Assembly: GCA_920105805.1 (NCBI GenBank)
Contig: CAKKTI010000056.1
Location: 1-64,000 of the forward strand
Direction: 5' to 3'
Length of the DNA: 64,000 nt
DNA from: Condylostoma magnum
Taxonomy: Eukaryota > Ciliophora > Heterotrichea > Heterotrichida > Condylostomatidae
How positions within the stretch are numbered: the stretch's first letter is position 1; each line of letters starts with the position of its first letter. The notes under the pieces are model-generated. The model did not search any database. It worked only from the letters and a program-made list of their open reading frames with translations, and was not told where the DNA came from. Below, one piece after another: positions 27,078-40,700 of the stretch. Position numbers and translations under genes: made by a program.

Positions 27078-27800
27078 ATGAACGTTTTAGGACCTTTGCA
27101 AAATTTTCACTAAGATATACTTAGTACAACAGACACAGAAAAGGATGAACTTCCGATTGATATCAAAGAAAGCTTTTAGTTTATCAAGCAACTGCAGCCT
27201 CCTCCTCCCCCTCCCACTTAACCCCCTCTTCTTCCAATCAAGACTAGAAGGAGTAAAAGGATTACTTTAGTACTGGATTTAGATGAGACCTTAGTCCACT
27301 GCTCTATTTAACCTTGTAACTATGTACACAAAATAGTGTAAGTTCCACTGGGCTCATAAATAGTTCCAGTTTTTATACAGTATCGTCCCTATATTTATAA
27401 GTTTCTACAAGCTGCCCAAGAAAACTTTGAAATTGCTGTATTCACAGCTTCTCTTTAATCTTACGCAGATGCTGTAATTGATACTATTGATCCCCATAGA
27501 GTAATGATAAAGCATAGATTTTACAGATAACACTGTCAGCATGTAAATGGAAATTATGTAAAAGATTTAAGAATTTTAGGAAGAGATCTAAGTGAAGTTA
27601 TCATACTGGACAACTCAATACATGCTTTTGCTTACTAAATAGATAATGGTATCCCAATATCAACCTGACTAGGAAATCCATAAGATGAAGAGCTCATTTA
27701 AGTTGCCTTTATACTAGAAAAACTCGCAAAAATGTAAGATATACGATAAATTTTGAGATACGAGTACGACCTTCTTGGCTATATAACAAGAAATAATTAA
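27078..27800 (+). CDS. SCP/Dullard-type (FCP1 homology) phosphatase
   Basis: 240 residues. After a Pro-rich N-terminus ([18 protein letters not shown]) the HAD-type catalytic motif [13 protein letters not shown] is complete (DxDxT), followed by [49 protein letters not shown] (split here by motif: [19 protein letters not shown]) and the distal Asp motif VIILDNS. This family removes Ser/Thr phosphate from targets such as the RNA polymerase II CTD or lipin. TAA at 27798-27800 ends it after TRNN; a minus-strand gene ends 34 nt further on. Confidence 0.9.
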
Positions 27801-27834
27801 AAAGTTTAATTTAAAATGTTTATCTGAGAATTTA

Positions 27835-29910
27835 TTAATTTCATATTTCAATCTCACTTCTGCATATTGGGCATTTTTATTCTGTTAGGAAGCATTTAGT
27901 TGCACAACTATCATGGAAAATATGCTCGCATTTAGTTTTACGGACAAGCTAATCAATTTCAATTCTATATAAAATTTACATTTTACAGCAATATGCGCAT
28001 TTTTGAAAATACATATTGAGGTTATCTTTGTTATAGTTATAAGGCTCACTAATTCCTCCTTAAAAGTGAATGCTTGGGGAGTCTTGCAAAGATCCTAGTA
28101 AAATTTAGTCAACAGATAACCCAGGTAAATCTCCCCCAAACTTTTTTAATCATTCAGGCACATCACTGGCCAAGTTTTTTATTTAGTCTTACTTTTCCTC
28201 GTATGGATATTCCTAATTTTCCTCTGATTTAGGTATTATTTTATTCTCCTCTTATTATGACCCTGCATACCTCTTATAACAATACAGTAAGATCACTGCT
28301 AAAACCAAAACAGTAAAAAACCCTAAAGCAGCTCCAATATAGACAAACTCATAGCTTTCCTCAGAATCATCGTCTTCCTCAGGGGTGACAATCTCGCAAT
28401 CTCCAAAATCATTTTCACATTCAGTATTATTACACTCCTCATCACAAATTCCATTACCAAGCAAATCATATTAGCAGTTACACTAGGGAAAACAGTCTTA
28501 ATAATCAAAATTACAGCTTTTTACTTTACATTGAGGTTAACATACTCCATCAGATTTCATTTGCTTTTCACATCCTTCAGCACATATTTCACAATCCCCT
28601 TGATCAAAATTACAGTCCCCTTTATCACACTCTGGATTGCAAATACCGTTTCCTAGGATAGATACATCACAACTACAGCAATCTAACTCATCGTATAAGC
28701 ATCTTTGGGTTAAGCAGTAAGGGTTGCATATTCCGTTCCCTATTTAAGTATAAAAGCACTCCTCGTTACAAGAAACACATTAGTCATTATCATAGTCGCA
28801 TATTTTATAGTTGCAATCTTCATCGCATTACTCATTATTCAGCAGTTAAGGAGTACATCCTTTACTGCATTGCTCTAAGGTTATATAGGAGTTTAGGATT
28901 TATACAAGAGAATTGTACTTGTCATAGCCTTAGACTAAATAGCCATTAAACGTCATAATGTTTTCATAAGGAATCTAAGAGTAAAAATCAATCATTTGGC
29001 TTAAAATCTCAGATGAGTCTAATTCTTAGGTGCATTAGTCTATTTCTGCTGTTTAAAGAGTGGAGTTATTTATCAAATTATCTAAACACTCATTACTTTA
29101 GCACATTTCGAAGTAATCAGTTAAGAAAATCAGTCAGTTCTTATAACTTAGGTCTTCTGTGAGTATTTGTTTTATGCATTCAAGTTTGATAATATCTTAG
29201 ATAAATGTGCTACCTTAGATTTCATCTTGAGCAATACAAAAGTCATCTATACAATCATCTTCTTCATCACAATTCTCTTTAAGTTAGCAGTCCTCACTAG
29301 AAATCAAAGGGAAATTAACTTGAATTAGAATTGCATTTAATCCATAATTCTATGTCAACTCTAGTATATCCTTAAACTAGTCATGCACGATAGTATAGTC
29401 TAGTCCTACTGAAAGTACCAAATTAGGCTTATTTAAATCATTTACTTCAAGATTAGCTTCTAGTATGATCTCTTCAGTCTAATATAATTTCATAGTATTA
29501 TAAATATTATAATCAATAAGTAAAGCTAATCCTTGAGCTTAAGGCTCGTTAGAAAGACAAAATGGACTACTGATTTCTTCCTTCTATGAAATTATCAGGC
29601 CTATAATATTCAATTATTCTAAATGATTTAATAAATCCTAGTAATTACAATCATTTTGCTAGACAATTAAAAACACATCCTTTCTTTCCAGTGCCAAAGC
29701 TTGAAGATTGCAATTTTTCTCTAAATCATAAAACGTAACCTTAGCCTGCAACTTTTTTCCGTACTAAGGTGCTCCTGTATCACATAGTTTAGCAATTGCA
29801 CCTGTATTTAACTTTCCTTTTAAGCTTAAAGGCTCTATTACTTCTAGTTTATAGTCCCTGTATTAAATTCCGTAGGATATCTGAATTGCAAGAACTAAAA
29901 TGATAGACAT
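27835..29910 (-). CDS. VSR-like luminal domain + LNR repeats + TM + RING-H2 receptor
   Basis: 691 residues, type I membrane protein. A short signal peptide (MSIILVLAIQISYG) precedes a PA-like domain (about 20-130, CDTGAPQYG, FLIVQQNDCNYQDLL, LNIIGLIIS) and a Cys-containing domain with the spacing of vacuolar sorting receptors (YKNWLIFLTDYFEMC, LDSSEILSQ, NGYLVQGYDKYNSL). Next come about five Lin-12/Notch repeats (NGICNPECDKGDCNFDQGDC type, about 340-540), one transmembrane helix (YIGAALGFFTVLVLAVILLY), and a cytosolic RING-H2 at the end (CAYCCKM, CEHIFHDSC, CPICRSEIE). PA-TM-RING ligases sit on endolysosomes; VSRs sort cargo. The combination with LNRs is unusual. End TAA at 27835-27837; a TGA two codons earlier is taken as Trp. 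Confidence 0.82.
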
Positions 29911-29923
29911 TTATCTAATTATA

Positions 29924-30691
29924 TTAACCTAAATAGTGGTAGATTATCCTGGAATTCACTGGTTGAACAGGTCGATTGTTTCCTCTGCCTTAAGCAAAAT
30001 TCGGATTATCTGCCCATTTACTTGTAAAGAACTTTAACTGTTAGCTGCTGATAGGTAGCACTTTGGGATATAGGAACCAATTTACAATCTCGAAGCAGTC
30101 AGGCTAGGGAGTAGTTAAAGACCCCTTATAATGATAGAACTCAGTTATTTAGTTCTGATTTTCCACTAAATCTAGTATATCAACACTCCCATTGTTATTT
30201 ATAGTGTCTTGTATGAACTTATTTTCCTACGCAGATTATTAAAACACAAATCCAAGTACTGCTAAATCGACCCTTTTGTGCACTATATGCAGTTCTAAGT
30301 CAAAATACTGGCCGTTTATAGTATGTTCAGTTGGAGCATGATAGTGATATTGCACCATTTCATATTCGGTTAAAACTGCGTCATTTTCTCCTATAGTTTA
30401 TAATGTTCCATGGCTTCCAATTTGCATATAAGTATTTAGAGCAAACGAGGCATTTGCACTTTAGGGAGTGTAGTTCAATGCTAATCGGAAGTAATTTTAG
30501 GGGTTTTCCGATTTAGTTAAAGGTTGCATAGAACTTATGTTTATTGGGGATTGATTTTAACCTTATTCACAAAGTCCACCCCAATCTTAAGCACCTTATT
30601 TGTAACTAAAATCTCGAGGTTTGATATCCTTTGCAGTAGGAAAACAGCTGCAAATGTGACGTAGACGATGAGCTGCTGAATATCCAATCAT
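29924..30691 (-). CDS. Alpha-type carbonic anhydrase
   Basis: 255 residues; catalyses CO2 hydration. The family signature is complete: FSYKQGAQDWGGLC then QNQSPINI, the zinc histidines in YHYHAPTEHTINGQYFDLELHIVH (two in HYH, the third in LHIVH), and RPVQPVNSRIIYHYLG near the C-terminus. The N-terminus before the core (MIGYSAAHRLRHICSCF) is not a convincing signal peptide although most alpha-CAs are secreted; a short missed intron or another start is possible. TAA at 29924-29926 is 13 nt before the next gene's ATG. Confidence 0.9.
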
Positions 30692-31010
30692 TATTTTTAT
30701 AAGGAAAATATGTATGGAATTTTTCGTATTGAAGGTAATAATTAATGGCTTGCATACTGAATGAGTTTATTAGTAGGTATATTCTATATAAATAATTAAA
30801 GAAACTTTATACGAGCTATAAAAGGTACACTAATGAAATTATTTCTAAAGTAACTTTGTTCAATATATGCCTTTTCTAGTAATTTAGTAAAGTTTCTTAA
30901 TTATCATGCATTGTAAGTTCCAAATGATTCTTATAAATTGAGATCTAGTAATAATGACTAGGTAATGCTTCCTAATCATAAATTTTAGATATATCAAATA
31001 TAATAAAATA
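30692..31010. promoter_or_regulatory. Divergent intergenic region
   Basis: About 319 nt, strongly AT-rich, between the carbonic anhydrase start (minus) and a basic protein (plus). I find no tRNA-like B box, no repeat and no persuasive coding frame. It is one of the few large spaces in the window and presumably holds two promoters. Confidence 0.4.
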
Positions 31011-31742
31011 ATGTCAAAATAAAGGAGATTATAATTTCTTCAAACACCTGCAAAAACTAAAAGTGATATACTGAAGAAATCAAATTTTTACAATACAACT
31101 TACGATGCACAGAAAGATTGGAGTAAATAACATACATTTACACTGTTTCCTCCATAACACCCTAAAACTAGTCTAAAATACTATAACACATAAACAACAT
31201 CTCTTAACAATAGTATCGATAAGACTAGAAAATGAAATAGGCCAATTTTTACATCCAATCATAATAAAATATCTTCTAATCATTTCATTAATGATGTTAA
31301 AGATATACAAAACTTCCATGATAAGTCTTTTAGCCGCTGTGTGAGTTTAAATCAGTTTTCTTAAGTAAAACCTGCAAAACAGATTATAAGAATATAAGGA
31401 AATAAGCTTAATATTACTCTTATTAAACTAAGAAAACAAATAGTAGTTCCTATGGCAAAATAGGACAATTTAGATTTTGAGAAGCCTTTATATGAGTTGT
31501 GTAAAAACTACTTAAATACGCATGGATATAATAAACGATGCTGTGAAAAAATAAAATCACTATATAGCTCTATATACGATGATAATGGGAATAACCAATC
31601 CATCAATTAAATAATCCAAGGAATTGCTTAATTTCTTAATAAGCACAGTGAGAAGCTGAAAATCTATTAACTAATAAAACTAAACAAAGTAAAATAAGTA
31701 AGAAAGTTCGAAGATCTTTTGAATTCTTTTAATAAAACTTAG
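31011..31742 (+). CDS. Unrecognised basic 243-residue protein
   Basis: Frame from MSKQRRLQFLQTPAKTK to NSFNKT, Lys/Asn/Gln/Ser-rich, with a more ordered C-terminal half (DFEKPLYELCKNYLNTHGY, helical YQLIKLNKVKQVRKFEDLL). No domain or membrane segment recognised. TGA serves as Trp at two places if the frame is right. Stop is TAG 31740-31742, or TAA 31749-31751. It converges on the dynein gene with about 40 nt between stops. Real expression is likely from context but function is unknown. Confidence 0.5.
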
Positions 31743-31789
31743 ATTTTGTAATTGAACGTTAACCATAATTTACATCAATAACAACTTTA

Positions 31790-34700
31790 CTAATCATTTA
31801 ATTGAGTTAACATAGCAGCACCTTGTAAAACCCAATAATTAGGCCTATTACTAGTAGCCAGTTCCACTGAAATGATAAAGTTGGTTGAATGGCCAGTAGT
31901 AGATAATTGCCCAGCTCTATCACTTGTCTTATACAATGGCATCAAATAATCATCTTGATCTGGTTGATGATTCTCCTCAGCCTCAAATAAAATAACAGGA
32001 GCAACTTAGTAAATCTCCCCTGGATTGGGATCTTCTAGTTGCATTGAATTATAGTCCCACCGTGCCCCTTCAATATACAATCCATGAATTAAAACACCTT
32101 CTTCCGGAATTTCTTCAATCTTCTTAGGGTCTGAATTATTTTAAACTTCAAAAACAAAGGTTAAAATATCAACTGGAAGTTAAAACTTTCTAGCAAATTG
32201 TTGAAGTACTGCAGTTAAGAATCCCTGAGGGAAGAAAAAGGCAGTTAGCCAAAAACTTTTAGGTTTTCCATTTACTAGCCAATTTCTTAGGAAATCCACT
32301 CTTTTGTTTAAATCGATTATTCAAGAGGACAAGGGTTTCAATGATAAGAATGATATTTCTTCCCAACAGTAAGGCACTCTATTGTTCATAAAGGCTATAT
32401 ACATAGAGTCTAATTCATCCGACATAATAACAGTTCCTTTTATAGCTTTTCTTAGATCCTCTAAAGTCCTTTTTATCACCTTTATAAGAATATTGAATCT
32501 TTCCACTTCTTATTTAAGGAAAGTAGCCAATGCATCCATTAATCCATTGGAATCTACTACGAATGTATGTGCTCCTGCCTCGGTAAGCATAAGTATAGAA
32601 GGAGCCATGCCAATCATAGCTTCTGCTAACTCGTCAACCTTTTAATCAGATGTTATGCCACCCTCTGCTATAACCTCTCTGGGCTGTATGTCTAATATAA
32701 TACTCAGTATATTATCACTTTCCTTTTTCTAAAATGCTATATTGGCGTTTTGATGCATTCCAAAGATCTCAGGCTCATCTGTCAATGGAAGAGTGTTTAT
32801 ATATGATTTTACTTATTACAAAGAATCTATTTAAAACACTTTGTATATTCCAGAGGAACTGTATAAGTACTCGTCTTCATCAGTTATGTCAGTTGCTATA
32901 AAAATCTGCATAATAGCCATAAGACAGCGTCTATCTTGATCATCAGTGACTCTTCCTCCGTAATTAATTTCACCTGTTAGAAACTTCAAAGCATCCCAAG
33001 GTACTTCAGGCTGCTCTTCAAGAAAATTATACAGGATTGTAGCTGATGTTTCTAAATCATTCTCATTAAACTCATAGGGAATATTCCAGCCCAGTGGTCC
33101 AAACTTTCTGCGTTCTTAAACAACAGCATGGAAAAAGCACAAAGAAGTAAAAAGTCTTTTCCACTCTTAAGGTTTACTTGACGACTCAAAATACTGCTCT
33201 GAAATTGTCTCAAGTGACTACGAAATATTAGCCCTTATACCTCTTGGAGGCTCAATTGTTAGTTTTACTCCATTTTAAAGCACTCCAATTGGAAAATAAT
33301 CGCATGGAGTTGAAGTGAGGAACAGTCTAAAATCGTGATTAAGGCGTGATCTTGGGTCGTCAAATCCACTTACAGTTTATTAAAGTTCTCCCATTCATGA
33401 TTTAGCTAAATGGCAATTTTACAGCACTACCCATAAACCTTCTTCAGCGCCTTATTAAATCAGTTTTCTGGCCTTAACTCCTTATCCTTTCCCCAGAGAA
33501 ATAACGTGGAGCTTTTCCTTGAAATTTTTGTCCTCGGCTAATCTCTGAATCATTGACATAGGGTCGGCCCCTTGGCTCAGTACAAAGATAATAGGAGTTG
33601 AGGGATAGGAGTCCTTGTATATGTCCTCCATCTGTATATTAGGAGGCTGGGCGTAAAGTTAGCCTAGGTTATCAATTACAAATTCTAATACAGCAAATAC
33701 TATTTTTTCCTCCCTGAAGGCTTTTATTAGCATCATCTTTTTGAATGAGTTTAAATGCTGAAATTAGCTAGGAACTTTTGCTTAGTTGAATTGTTAGGAA
33801 GTGAATCATGTCTCCCATACATTTAAGTTTTGAGAAATGTGGTCGCATATTTTGGGAGTTTGGAAATCATAGCTTACATTTTAAAGAACTGTTAAGAAAT
33901 CCCAGGTTTTATCTGAAATTCTTTTAGGATCTGGATTTTTAAGCTTTTCATAATCTTGTGGAATGAATGTAACTCCTCTTAGGAACAGACTTCACTCAGC
34001 TTCGCTTATTTCGTTTTCATTTTTCTTGATTTAAACTGCTATAAGAAAACTGAATAACAGTTTATGTTGATTGAATAGTCCTCTGCATATATTGATATAT
34101 ACAGTCTGGGTTATGTACGTTAGCAGTGTATTCAGTCTTGTTTCTAAATCATCAGATTTAGGGCTTGTTTCTATTATATTGTTGAACAGTCTAGTGAAAA
34201 AGGATAGGGAGTATTAGTACATTGGGTCTACATTGGCTAGGTCAGCTATGACAAAGTAAAGTAATGATCCTCTGAATGCTACCTTGCTGTATTTTACTCT
34301 AGCTTACTCAATCATGGCTTATGTTTCCTCGGAAGTTATCATTCTTTACTCAATTTCCTAAGAAACGGTTTTTGAGCTTTTTAAATTATCTATCAAAGCT
34401 GCATCGTCTAGTACATTTCCTTAGCTTTCTGAAAGAGACTTTAGTATTTTATCTTCAACTTCTTTTAACCTTTTTTGATAATTTGCTATAGTCTGTAGTA
34501 TCTAAATTCGTTAGTTTTCTATATTAGGTTCTTCTTTCTTGACCAGATCTCCCAATAACTGTTCTTCAAGTCCAATTGTAGTTACAGTGAAATTAATTAT
34601 TGTTACCTTTATAAAAGTGTCTGGCAGGTAATGAGGATTAGGGATTTTAGTAGTAAGATACAGTTTAAAGTTCATATCATAGTCGATTTCTTAATCGTTT

Positions 34701-37700
34701 AACTTAATTGTGTAGTTGTTAACCCCATGCTCTATAAAATTCTTGTTTAAAACAGTATCTAATGAAGGATTAATAGACTCCCCTATGTCTTCAATCAACA
34801 AAGAATACCCGTTTTTGACACAAAGCTCAACTTACCTCATAAAATCCCTATCGGACTACTTAGTAACCTTAAAATTCTACGATTACTCCATCTTTTTAAT
34901 CCAATGATTCGCTTACTCTTACGGATCAATCATTAGAGGCCATCTTTGACTCCAGGTGACTAAGACTCCGTTGTTTATGCTCACTTCATCAGTAGGCAGT
35001 CCGGCAATATTTCAATCTTAAATGACCAAAGGATCTCCTAGTACTTTTTAAATATCATACGAATCACTTACAGCAATTTAGTACTCCTCACACTTTTCTA
35101 GCCAGTAGGTGAGTATTTTTTGTCTGTATGTTCCAGTAAAGGGCCCGTAGTAGTTGATGCACGCAGCTGATAGAAAAATGTCTCCTAGTATATGTCCTAA
35201 CTTATCAGTCATTACTTTAGCTGATACTTACCACCTCTCATGCTCTTCCTTCAAGCCTTCCGTTAATACAGAAGCCCTACTGAGTCTTACATTAGTTTGT
35301 CTTATTTCATTATCTAATCTGTCCCTCTCATCATTCACTGCTTTAAGTCTACCTTCAAGAGCTGCTACTTTGTCTAACTCAATTTACAGCTTTTCTTATG
35401 CTAGTCTTAGATTCTCCTATGCCTCACTCAGTTAATTATTCATTCTTTCTAAATACTGCCTCTTTGGTTGAACCTCTCTTATTACTTTTGCGTAGTTCTC
35501 TATAGCAAATACCCATTAGCATAGTGATTTTGAAGCAGCGTTTTGTTTCCCTACTGCTTCTGGGGCAAAGCTTTGATTCTATCTTATTTTAGCTCTTAGT
35601 CTATTTAATGTAGCAGATTTTATATTATCCTTTTAAAAATTTTTAAGGGAGTCTATGAAGTTGTTTTACAACAGCTTTTTTATGCTGTCCCATTCTGGTT
35701 TTATCTCCATTACTATAGCAATGGCTTCTAATGTATATATGACTAGGGAAGGTGGAGCTGTAAAGGTTCTAATTTCAGCAATATCGCTCGGGTTTATTAG
35801 ATCAAGGGCCTTTACAGCTGAGTCTAGTATTGGTAACACCTATTTCAACTCATTCTCAGCTTCTTCTTATAAAGCTTAGATTTCAATTGTCGTTTAATTC
35901 ACCTCAGCGGCTTCTTACTCTACTACATCCTTTACTTTATTTGCTTCTATTGTATCATCTTCTACTTATTCTGCTAGTTTCTCTGACTCCTCCTTCTTAA
36001 TTTCCAATACTGGAGCCATTTTAGTCAAGTTCTCCTGCATTTCTATTACTTCTTTATTAGTTCTTACTAGTTGATCCACTCCTCTTATATATCTCGTACG
36101 ATTTAACCTTATTTCATTTCTTTTTTCCTCTAAAAGATAGAAAAAGCTGTCAATCATTTCTAAGAAGGTTTTAGGAGTTATGTAAACCTTTCTGTTAAGC
36201 ACCTATTAGAACTCGTCACATAGCTTCCCTACACTGCTGTGTACATTCATGCACATTTTTGCTAAGGAGTCTTTAGTCTGGGCGACTTACTCTCTTGATA
36301 AATCATCTAATACCAGGTCTTATAGCTTCTTATTAGCAACGTTAATCAAAGCCTCATCTGGCCACGCGTTTACTCAGTTAATAGTACAGCAGTTGACTAA
36401 AGAGGGGAAAAGCCTCATTCTGATTCTCAGAGTATCACCTATAGGACTCATGCATAGCACTATATGCAAGTTCTCCCTTACTCTTTATATAAAGTAACTG
36501 TAAATATTCTCAAAAATACCTTCTTGCTCTGCTATTGGCCTTAAATCCTGCTCAATTACTTCCAACTCCTCCTTGTTAAACAAATTGGGCACTTCCCCTG
36601 TATTAAGAATGTTGTTTATATCTTCCATAAATGCTTCATTTATTATTTATGTATCAGTCATTAAGAAAACTACTCTAGTTGGCTCAATCCCTCCAGTCAT
36701 ATTATACAGAACTTTTAAATCATCACGGAACATACTGTATCTATAATCCTTAGTAAGCTAAATAGTAAAAACAGTGCTAAGGCATATAGAGGCGGCTAGT
36801 TTAGTTAATGATTGTTTTCCACATCCTCCCACACCTATAAGCATTGAATTTCCTCTGGGCTGGCGTAGAATCCTGCATATTTTGAGTAAATGTTCCAATG
36901 CATCTTAAAAGAAAACTAAGTTTAGAGGAATTGAATTACTTGAATTATACTCCACCAAGAACTCATAGACCCTTCTATTCAGCTATTCTAATCCACTGAA
37001 CTCCTCGTATTATCTGTCCTCCATATCCATGTTTCCTTTGACAAAATCTCCAAATAAATACGTCTAGTTTTCAAAAATATCCTCAAATGTCACAGTTCTC
37101 CTAAAGTAATAAACTAGCATTTTCACTATATTCTCACAGAACCAGCGTTTATCTTAGTCATTTATCAATCTATCGTGAAACACTCGCAAAGTTTCATTGA
37201 TTCATAGCTTAGTCATTTACTCTGGGGTGGAATAGCTTCTAGGGCTTGACATAAGCAGTCCTTGGAAAACCTTAGAAACATCTCTTAGGTTGAAAGTATA
37301 ATGAGATTTTGCCGGGGTTGGTAATAGCTCTTTTGTTATAGTAAAGTATATCGTTATCGTACTTTATACTAGGTGGTTGGTTAATGCCTGAATCTCCGGC
37401 TTAAAATTATGTAGAAATCCTTGTAAAATGCTTTTGAAAATCTACAAAAGAGTGTCTTCGTTGGAATTAGGAATTGACAGCATGTGGAAGTGTCTGGTGA
37501 ACCGAGGTGTCATTGGATTTCTGCCACCTTCGGGAGGAGCAGCTATGCATACCGGAGTCGTGTCTATTATTCTTAGTTTAAAGTGCTTTTCTCTGTCGTA
37601 TATAAACCCTAAATCGCAGAATTGACGCATTAGTTCTATTGGAGGCTGTGCCCCGTACTCATCAATAGCTGGCATGTTTACATCATCTATCATCAAAGCG

Positions 37701-40700
37701 ACTTAGTATGAGCCTGGACCACCATACGTTCCCTTACGCTTTGAGTCCAATTTGCTTAAAATGGAACTTTGTGTGATCTATGAGGAAGTTCTGGCAGAAA
37801 ATGTCAAGGTAGCAAGTAGAATATTATCTTTTTCCTTAAGTGATGATAAAACACTTTAAGCAATTACACTTTTCCCAGCACCAGTGTACCCAGTTATAAA
37901 TACAGGATTTTAGTTCAGGACCTAATGCCTAATCAAGTACCTAAATTTAACAGTTTCCTATGTAGGCACAATGATCTAGGAGTAAGGCTAATTAGCATCA
38001 TAAACAAAACTAGGTTTAATTGTATCCCAACTCTTATACTCCCCTCCTTTCTTCCGAGTGTCCACAAATGAGTCGTAAAGTGATCCTTTGGGTAAATCCA
38101 TTTGAAACTCACTGCAAAAGGTATTATCAAACCTTACTGAACTTGAACTATCTAAGGAGCCTCCAATTCCCCAAGTCACACAAAACACAAAGAGCTTGTC
38201 TAAATATTTTTTAAATTAATCAAAGTCCTCCCTGGCTTTGTATCCTTGCTTATCGAATAAAATAGCTTTAAGTAGATTGCAAGTAGAAAACACTAAGCTT
38301 TTATCAGTGGTAGGAATAGGCTCAAATAACTACCGTCTTACATACCTCAGTGCTTTTTCTGTATAAGTGTTAAACAAGAGTCATATATAGTCCTGTGCCT
38401 GTTTTTCTAATTACTGTAATTCTTTATCAATCCATGTTCTTATAAGGGCCCTTCAATCAATCATCTCTATGTTCACATATACCATTCCACACCTTGAAAC
38501 AGTAGCAGGTGATGCTTATGCTAAATCTTGTACTTCAAACAATATTTTCATCTGGGGCTTTAATTTGATTCTTTCTCCATTCCCTAGACAAAGGGTCATA
38601 TTATCATCTAGAACTGTGTTCATGTTTTCAATTCATAGAGAGTCCACAGGTCCGTCAAAAATAACCCATTTCCTTACTGCGTCTTCTTATTAAGCATATT
38701 CCCTCATAATAGAACTAGCAAGGCCGTCTTTCCAATCTTAAGTGATGTCATTATATTCGCCGTACAGCTCACCCATAGACACAGCTTTCGGGTTTACTAT
38801 CTAGTATACAACCTTCTAATACGCCTAATTCTGACTGTCCTGCTCTCTTAGGTATGTCATGGCCTATGCTAAAATTTTATAACAAGTCGTTTTACCTGAA
38901 GTTGCCAAGCCTACTAGCATAGTCCCAAATCTGACTTATTGTATATCAAACAGCTATATAGTCTTTTCTCTCAGTACTTGAATATTCTACAACTGCATAT
39001 CCTTAATCGCCTTAACTATAGCCCTTTCCAACTCCCCATAGTCAATCGCTGGAATCTTTACATTAGGAAACAAATCTTATACAATAGCCTCGAACAGAAT
39101 CAGATCATCCTACAGAAACTTGGGAATATTAGAGTCCCGCATGGCTCTTATCAGAATAATATCTTCACTTAAATGCGGTTCTTGCCTCTTAAGATTTCCC
39201 GCCATGTTCAACACACTCTTCACCGCCCTCATTCCAAAATCATAATGATCCTACTATGACAATTACTCCGATGATAACTTATACAATTTAGTCATCTTCC
39301 CTGACAACTCCTTTGCACTTTAAAACCCTTCAGCATATAGCATAATCTCGGCAATTAACGTATACTCAGGAACCATCATACTAACAGGTCTAAACAACAC
39401 CTTTAGATTATCCGGCAATGCGGTTCTTCCTGCATAATTAGGGTTCATTGTAATAAACACGCCTAGTGTGGGCACTAACTTAGTAAACTTCTCCTCAAAA
39501 AAGAACTCAGTCTTCTCATCCAACCTCGCATTTCTTATAGACCGTAGCTGACTTGCAATAACACTCAGGACCTCTATGTCAATTCTATTAAACTCATCAA
39601 GACATGTCCACGCACCGGTATAACACAGCCCACTAAACAGTTTTTCCATCATCTGGAAAGTAACTTACTCACTACAGTTAAAAACAACACAGTACTTCCC
39701 CATACCTTTAGCTAAGTCCTTAGTAGACTCTGTTTTTCCAGTCCCTGCGGGACCAGCGGGTGCTGCTCCTAGTTTTATATGCAAGGCACCAGTTATAGTA
39801 AGCCAGCATTTGTCGGTAAGAGGTGTTATTACTAGTCGAGTAGTAGATCCCAAGTACTCATAGCCGTAGTCAAAACTAGCATTTACTTACTTTATAGTCA
39901 CATCGTCTAAATCATTGTCCCAGTAGTATCGCAATTATTACTGCCATTTAAACTCATTTTAGTAGTAGATTTCTTCATCACGTAGTGTTTGCACTATGTC
40001 TCTATTATGCACGTCTTGTGTTACCATTGCTACCACTGTACGACGTTTAGTTATGTCAAGATCCTAACGTACTAGCTGTGTAAGATCTGTTAAGTACTAG
40101 GCCGATACTTGATACCAGTCCTGCATTCCTTCCTGTAGGTTGTCTGAATTAAGGAAGACATCCTCTGTATTAAGAGACCAGTTCACCATGCCGATTGTAA
40201 TAGCAATCTGAGTTGGGTGCTTTAGCACCCATTCTTTCCTTGGTTTAGCAAAGTACTTTGTATATCCTTTTTTCATATCCCGCTTTAAGGACTTAACCAT
40301 AGTTTTTTCCAGGTTGTCAAGCCACTCCTCTACATGTCCACGTGCTTTTAGGTTTTTCCCCAAGTCCACCATTTCCCCCTCTGCTGATACCATGTATTCT
40401 ATATCCTCTGCCCTATCTTCCGAGAACTCTAAGCTGTATAGATTCTCAAACATATTGCGCAAATGAGGTTGTATTGAGTGTGGGTCTTACGCGTTCGATA
40501 GAATTGTTAGAAGTTCTTCGTTTGATATAAAGAAAAATCTTGCGAAAAATTTACGCTTCCTGTCTAAATACTCCTCTAGGTCCCTTTGCAGTCTTTCTAG
40601 TCTGGCGTTCCAGTCTTGGAGGTCTTTTAGTAGATTAGGTTTTGCCACGGCTTCTAGTGCATCAGGCCGCTCGGCAGTTTCTCGCATTAAGTCTTTGAAA

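Noticed and set aside
35154-36497. Plus-strand open frames antisense to the dynein stalk
   Set aside because: Ser/Leu-rich mirror of helical dynein codons; the minus strand has clear dynein motifs.
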